Assembly: GCA_910587325.1 (NCBI GenBank)
Contig: CAJUKB010000030.1
Location: 1 to 15,485, forward strand
DNA from: an uncultured Bacilli bacterium
GTDB taxonomy: Bacteria > Bacillota_I > Bacilli_A > RF39 > UBA660
Length of the DNA: 15,485 nt
Reading direction: 5' to 3'
Of the stretch, positions 14,124 through 15,485 are shown piece by piece. How positions within the stretch are numbered: the stretch's first letter is position 1; each line of letters starts with the position of its first letter. A program made the translations under genes and the position numbers. The notes beneath the pieces were generated by a model, which was not told the origin of the DNA, made no database searches, and was given only the letters and a program-made list of their open reading frames with translations.

Positions 14124-15385
14124 AATCTTTCATCTCTTTCTTTTAAAACTTGTTCTAAAATTTTTTGATTTTCTATTTTTGTAATTCTTATTTTTTCTGA
14201 TTTACTAATTCTATCGTAAAGAACTTGAACGTTATAAAATTTATCATAATATTTAACATAGATACTATGGTTTAGAATATTATCATAAACCATGATTTTG
14301 GTACCTTTAAACAATGGTTTTAATTCATCATTATTTGTAACTATTTTGTAATAGTGGTCTTTATAAGAAAACACACAACCATCCAATATAGTTCTTTCTT
14401 GACGTGTACATAGAATATATTCTAAATTTGTTTTTCCTAATTTAACAAATGCTTTTTCTTTCTCTTTAGGTTTATAAGCAAATTTTTTATTTAAGTACTT
14501 TTTATAATAGGAATTAAACCATTCATTGAGTTCACTATACGTTTTGATGTTAAATCTCTTAATATCATTTAATAATCTATTTTGAAGTGTTTTATTCATT
14601 CTTTCTACTTTTCCTTTGGCTTCTGGAGTTAAGGCAGCAATTTGGTTAATACCTAAATCTTTGCAAATACTACCAAAAGTAGTAGTTCCATCTTCTTTTC
14701 GCGGAATTAATACAGAATGTCTATCGGAATAGATATTTTCAGGAATGCCATACTTTGTAAGCAATAAATAAAGTAATCTTGTATATCCTTCCAAGCATTC
14801 AGTAAGCATGAACCAACCACAAAGTATTTCACCAGTGGCATCATCAATTGCTAAGTGAAGAGTGAATAGTTTTCCATTTGAAAACCAATCATGAGGAGTA
14901 CCATCAATCATAATTAAGAATCCTCTTCTTGGTGAAGGTTCTCTTAAAGGATGAGCAATATAGTTTTTAGCAAATTCTTTATGTTTTATAGGTGAAATCC
15001 ATCCTTGTTGTTTATATAAAGAATCATAAAATGAGTAACTTCTTGTTTTAAGATGATTTTCTTCAATTACTTTCTTCATCTTTGGATTAAAAATAACATC
15101 TTCATGATAAATGTCCATAAACTGTGATATACTAATCACTGGATATTGATTTTTAAAGTTTTTAATAAACTCAACCTCTTTGGTGGATGGAGAGTTATTT
15201 GAAGGTTTAGCAGTTAAACCATGAACTAAAATAGAATCAATATCTTTTTCATTTAGTAACTTAGAAAATCTTATAATTTGAAGTTTTTTATAACCAGTCA
15301 AATTTGCTATTTGTAAATAAGAATAATTATTTAAACCATTTAATTTATCTTGAACAAGTTTTAATGCATATTCTTTGTTATGCAT
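14099..15385 (-). CDS. IS1202-like DDE transposase
   Basis: The 428-aa protein catalyses cut or strand transfer of the surrounding element. The N-terminus (about 1-60) contains helix-turn-helix-like helices (YLQIANLTGYKKLQIIRFSKLL) that probably bind the end repeats. The catalytic core has the retroviral-integrase fold: D161 in FLIMIDGTPHDW, D221 in IYSDRHSVL and E261 in PEAKGKVERMNKTLQNRL, the last closely matching the GVVESMN-type motif of integrases. The C-terminal part (about 330-405) is a beta-rich domain and the end is highly charged. The frame is uninterrupted and all three catalytic residues are present, so the gene could be active. AAGGAGG (15397-15403, complement) lies 11 bases before the ATG, longer than usual and perhaps limiting expression. 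Confidence 0.92.
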   Translation of the reverse strand: MHNKEYALKLVQDKLNGLNNYSYLQIANLTGYKKLQIIRFSKLLNEKDIDSILVHGLTAKPSNNSPSTKEVEFIKNFKNQYPVISISQFMDIYHEDVIFNPKMKKVIEENHLKTRSYSFYDSLYKQQGWISPIKHKEFAKNYIAHPLREPSPRRGFLIMIDGTPHDWFSNGKLFTLHLAIDDATGEILCGWFMLTECLEGYTRLLYLLLTKYGIPENIYSDRHSVLIPRKEDGTTTFGSICKDLGINQIAALTPEAKGKVERMNKTLQNRLLNDIKRFNIKTYSELNEWFNSYYKKYLNKKFAYKPKEKEKAFVKLGKTNLEYILCTRQERTILDGCVFSYKDHYYKIVTNNDELKPLFKGTKIMVYDNILNHSIYVKYYDKFYNVQVLYDRISKSEKIRITKIENQKILEQVLKERDERLKARAKRS

Positions 15386-15413
15386 TTAAAAATATACCTC
15401 CTTATCGAGATAT

Positions 15414-15442
15414 ATTATACTTTATTATTGGTATCATTTTAA
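15414..15442 (-). promoter_or_regulatory. Transposase promoter inside the right IS end
   Basis: On the - strand a perfect TATAAT (15414-15419) lies 17 bases downstream of TTAAAA (15437-15442), a fair -35 match. The -35 box is within the inner right end repeat, so transposase bound there could block its own transcription (inference). Confidence 0.6.
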
Positions 15443-15481
15443 CTAATTATAAATAGGTATCATTTCTAAAAAGGATTAACA
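15430..15481. repeat. Right IS end: two abutting 26-bp end repeats
   Basis: The outer copy (15456-15481) and inner copy (15430-15455) lie head-to-tail without a gap, both with the core GGTATCATTT at their inner edge. They match one another at 18 of 26 positions. The outer copy shares the TGTTAATC tip with the left end; the inner one has a degenerate tip (5 of 8) but an identical inner 18 bases to the left end. Confidence 0.8.
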
Positions 15482-15485
15482 AATT

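Larger units (their letters stand above)
13981..15481 (-). mobile_element. IS1202-like insertion sequence, apparently complete (about 1.5 kb)
   Basis: A single transposase gene on the - strand is bounded by imperfect 26-bp inverted repeats whose tips read TGTTAATC on the left (13981-13988) and GATTAACA on the right (15474-15481), so the element starts TGT and ends ACA as many DDE elements do. Left and right outer repeats match at 21 of 26 positions. The right end carries a second, abutting 26-bp copy. Only 4 bases lie beyond the right end, so the target duplication, 24-29 bp in the IS1202 group as I recall it, cannot be checked. The element has landed downstream of the small frameshifted gene and does not interrupt a visible coding frame. 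The IS1202-family assignment rests on transposase length and motifs. Confidence 0.8.

Noticed and set aside
13989..15447. Exact 21-bp inverted repeat taken as the true IS ends
   Set aside because: The outer pair has matching TGTTAATC tips at the same distance from the AAATGATACC core, and TGT...ACA termini; no direct repeat flanks the inner pair. Not fully excluded.

Overview
The window is an AT-rich stretch of a low-GC Firmicutes-type chromosome. The organism is probably a Bacilli/Erysipelotrichia-like or Mollicutes-related gut lineage, but the exact taxon cannot be read from sequence. Pointers are the GGAGG-type ribosome binding sites, TATAAT promoters, PcrA and LigA homologues close together, and an rlmB-like gene directly followed by a SigH-like sigma factor. 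TGA is a genuine stop (for example in the ATGA overlaps at 4522 and 10519), so the standard genetic code is used. Nearly everything is on the + strand; only the transposase at the right end is on the - strand.

Layout. (1) 71-2383: a self-contained unit of three unrecognised genes (373, 270 and 95 aa) with its own promoter and terminator; two, perhaps all three, carry short helical repeats resembling mTERF-type repeats. (2) 2396-7911: a DNA maintenance unit of PcrA helicase, an unknown 149-aa protein, a sugar-nucleotide type nucleotidyltransferase and NAD-dependent DNA ligase LigA, with overlaps of 4 and 26 bases and a terminator over the ligA stop. (3) 7938-11496: a membrane/envelope unit of a one-pass membrane protein, a receptor with tandem solute-binding-like domains and a degenerate GGDEF domain, and a YihY-family membrane protein. 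(4) 11499-12296: small genes, one frameshifted and one 72-aa membrane peptide behind a near-consensus promoter. (5) 12298-13640: TrmH/RlmB-type rRNA methyltransferase and SigH-like sigma factor, close to the conserved Firmicutes rlmB-yacP-sigH order but without yacP. (6) 13644-13948: a second frameshifted small gene, broken in a T7 run that also forms a -1 slippery heptamer. (7) 13981-15481: an apparently complete IS1202-like insertion sequence of about 1.5 kb.

The most notable signals are the three-gene repeat-protein operon, the asymmetric IS (one 26-bp end repeat on the left, two abutting copies on the right), the possible programmed frameshift, and the receptor whose GGDEF motif reads DGNEF. 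No CRISPR array, rRNA, tRNA or riboswitch was recognised.
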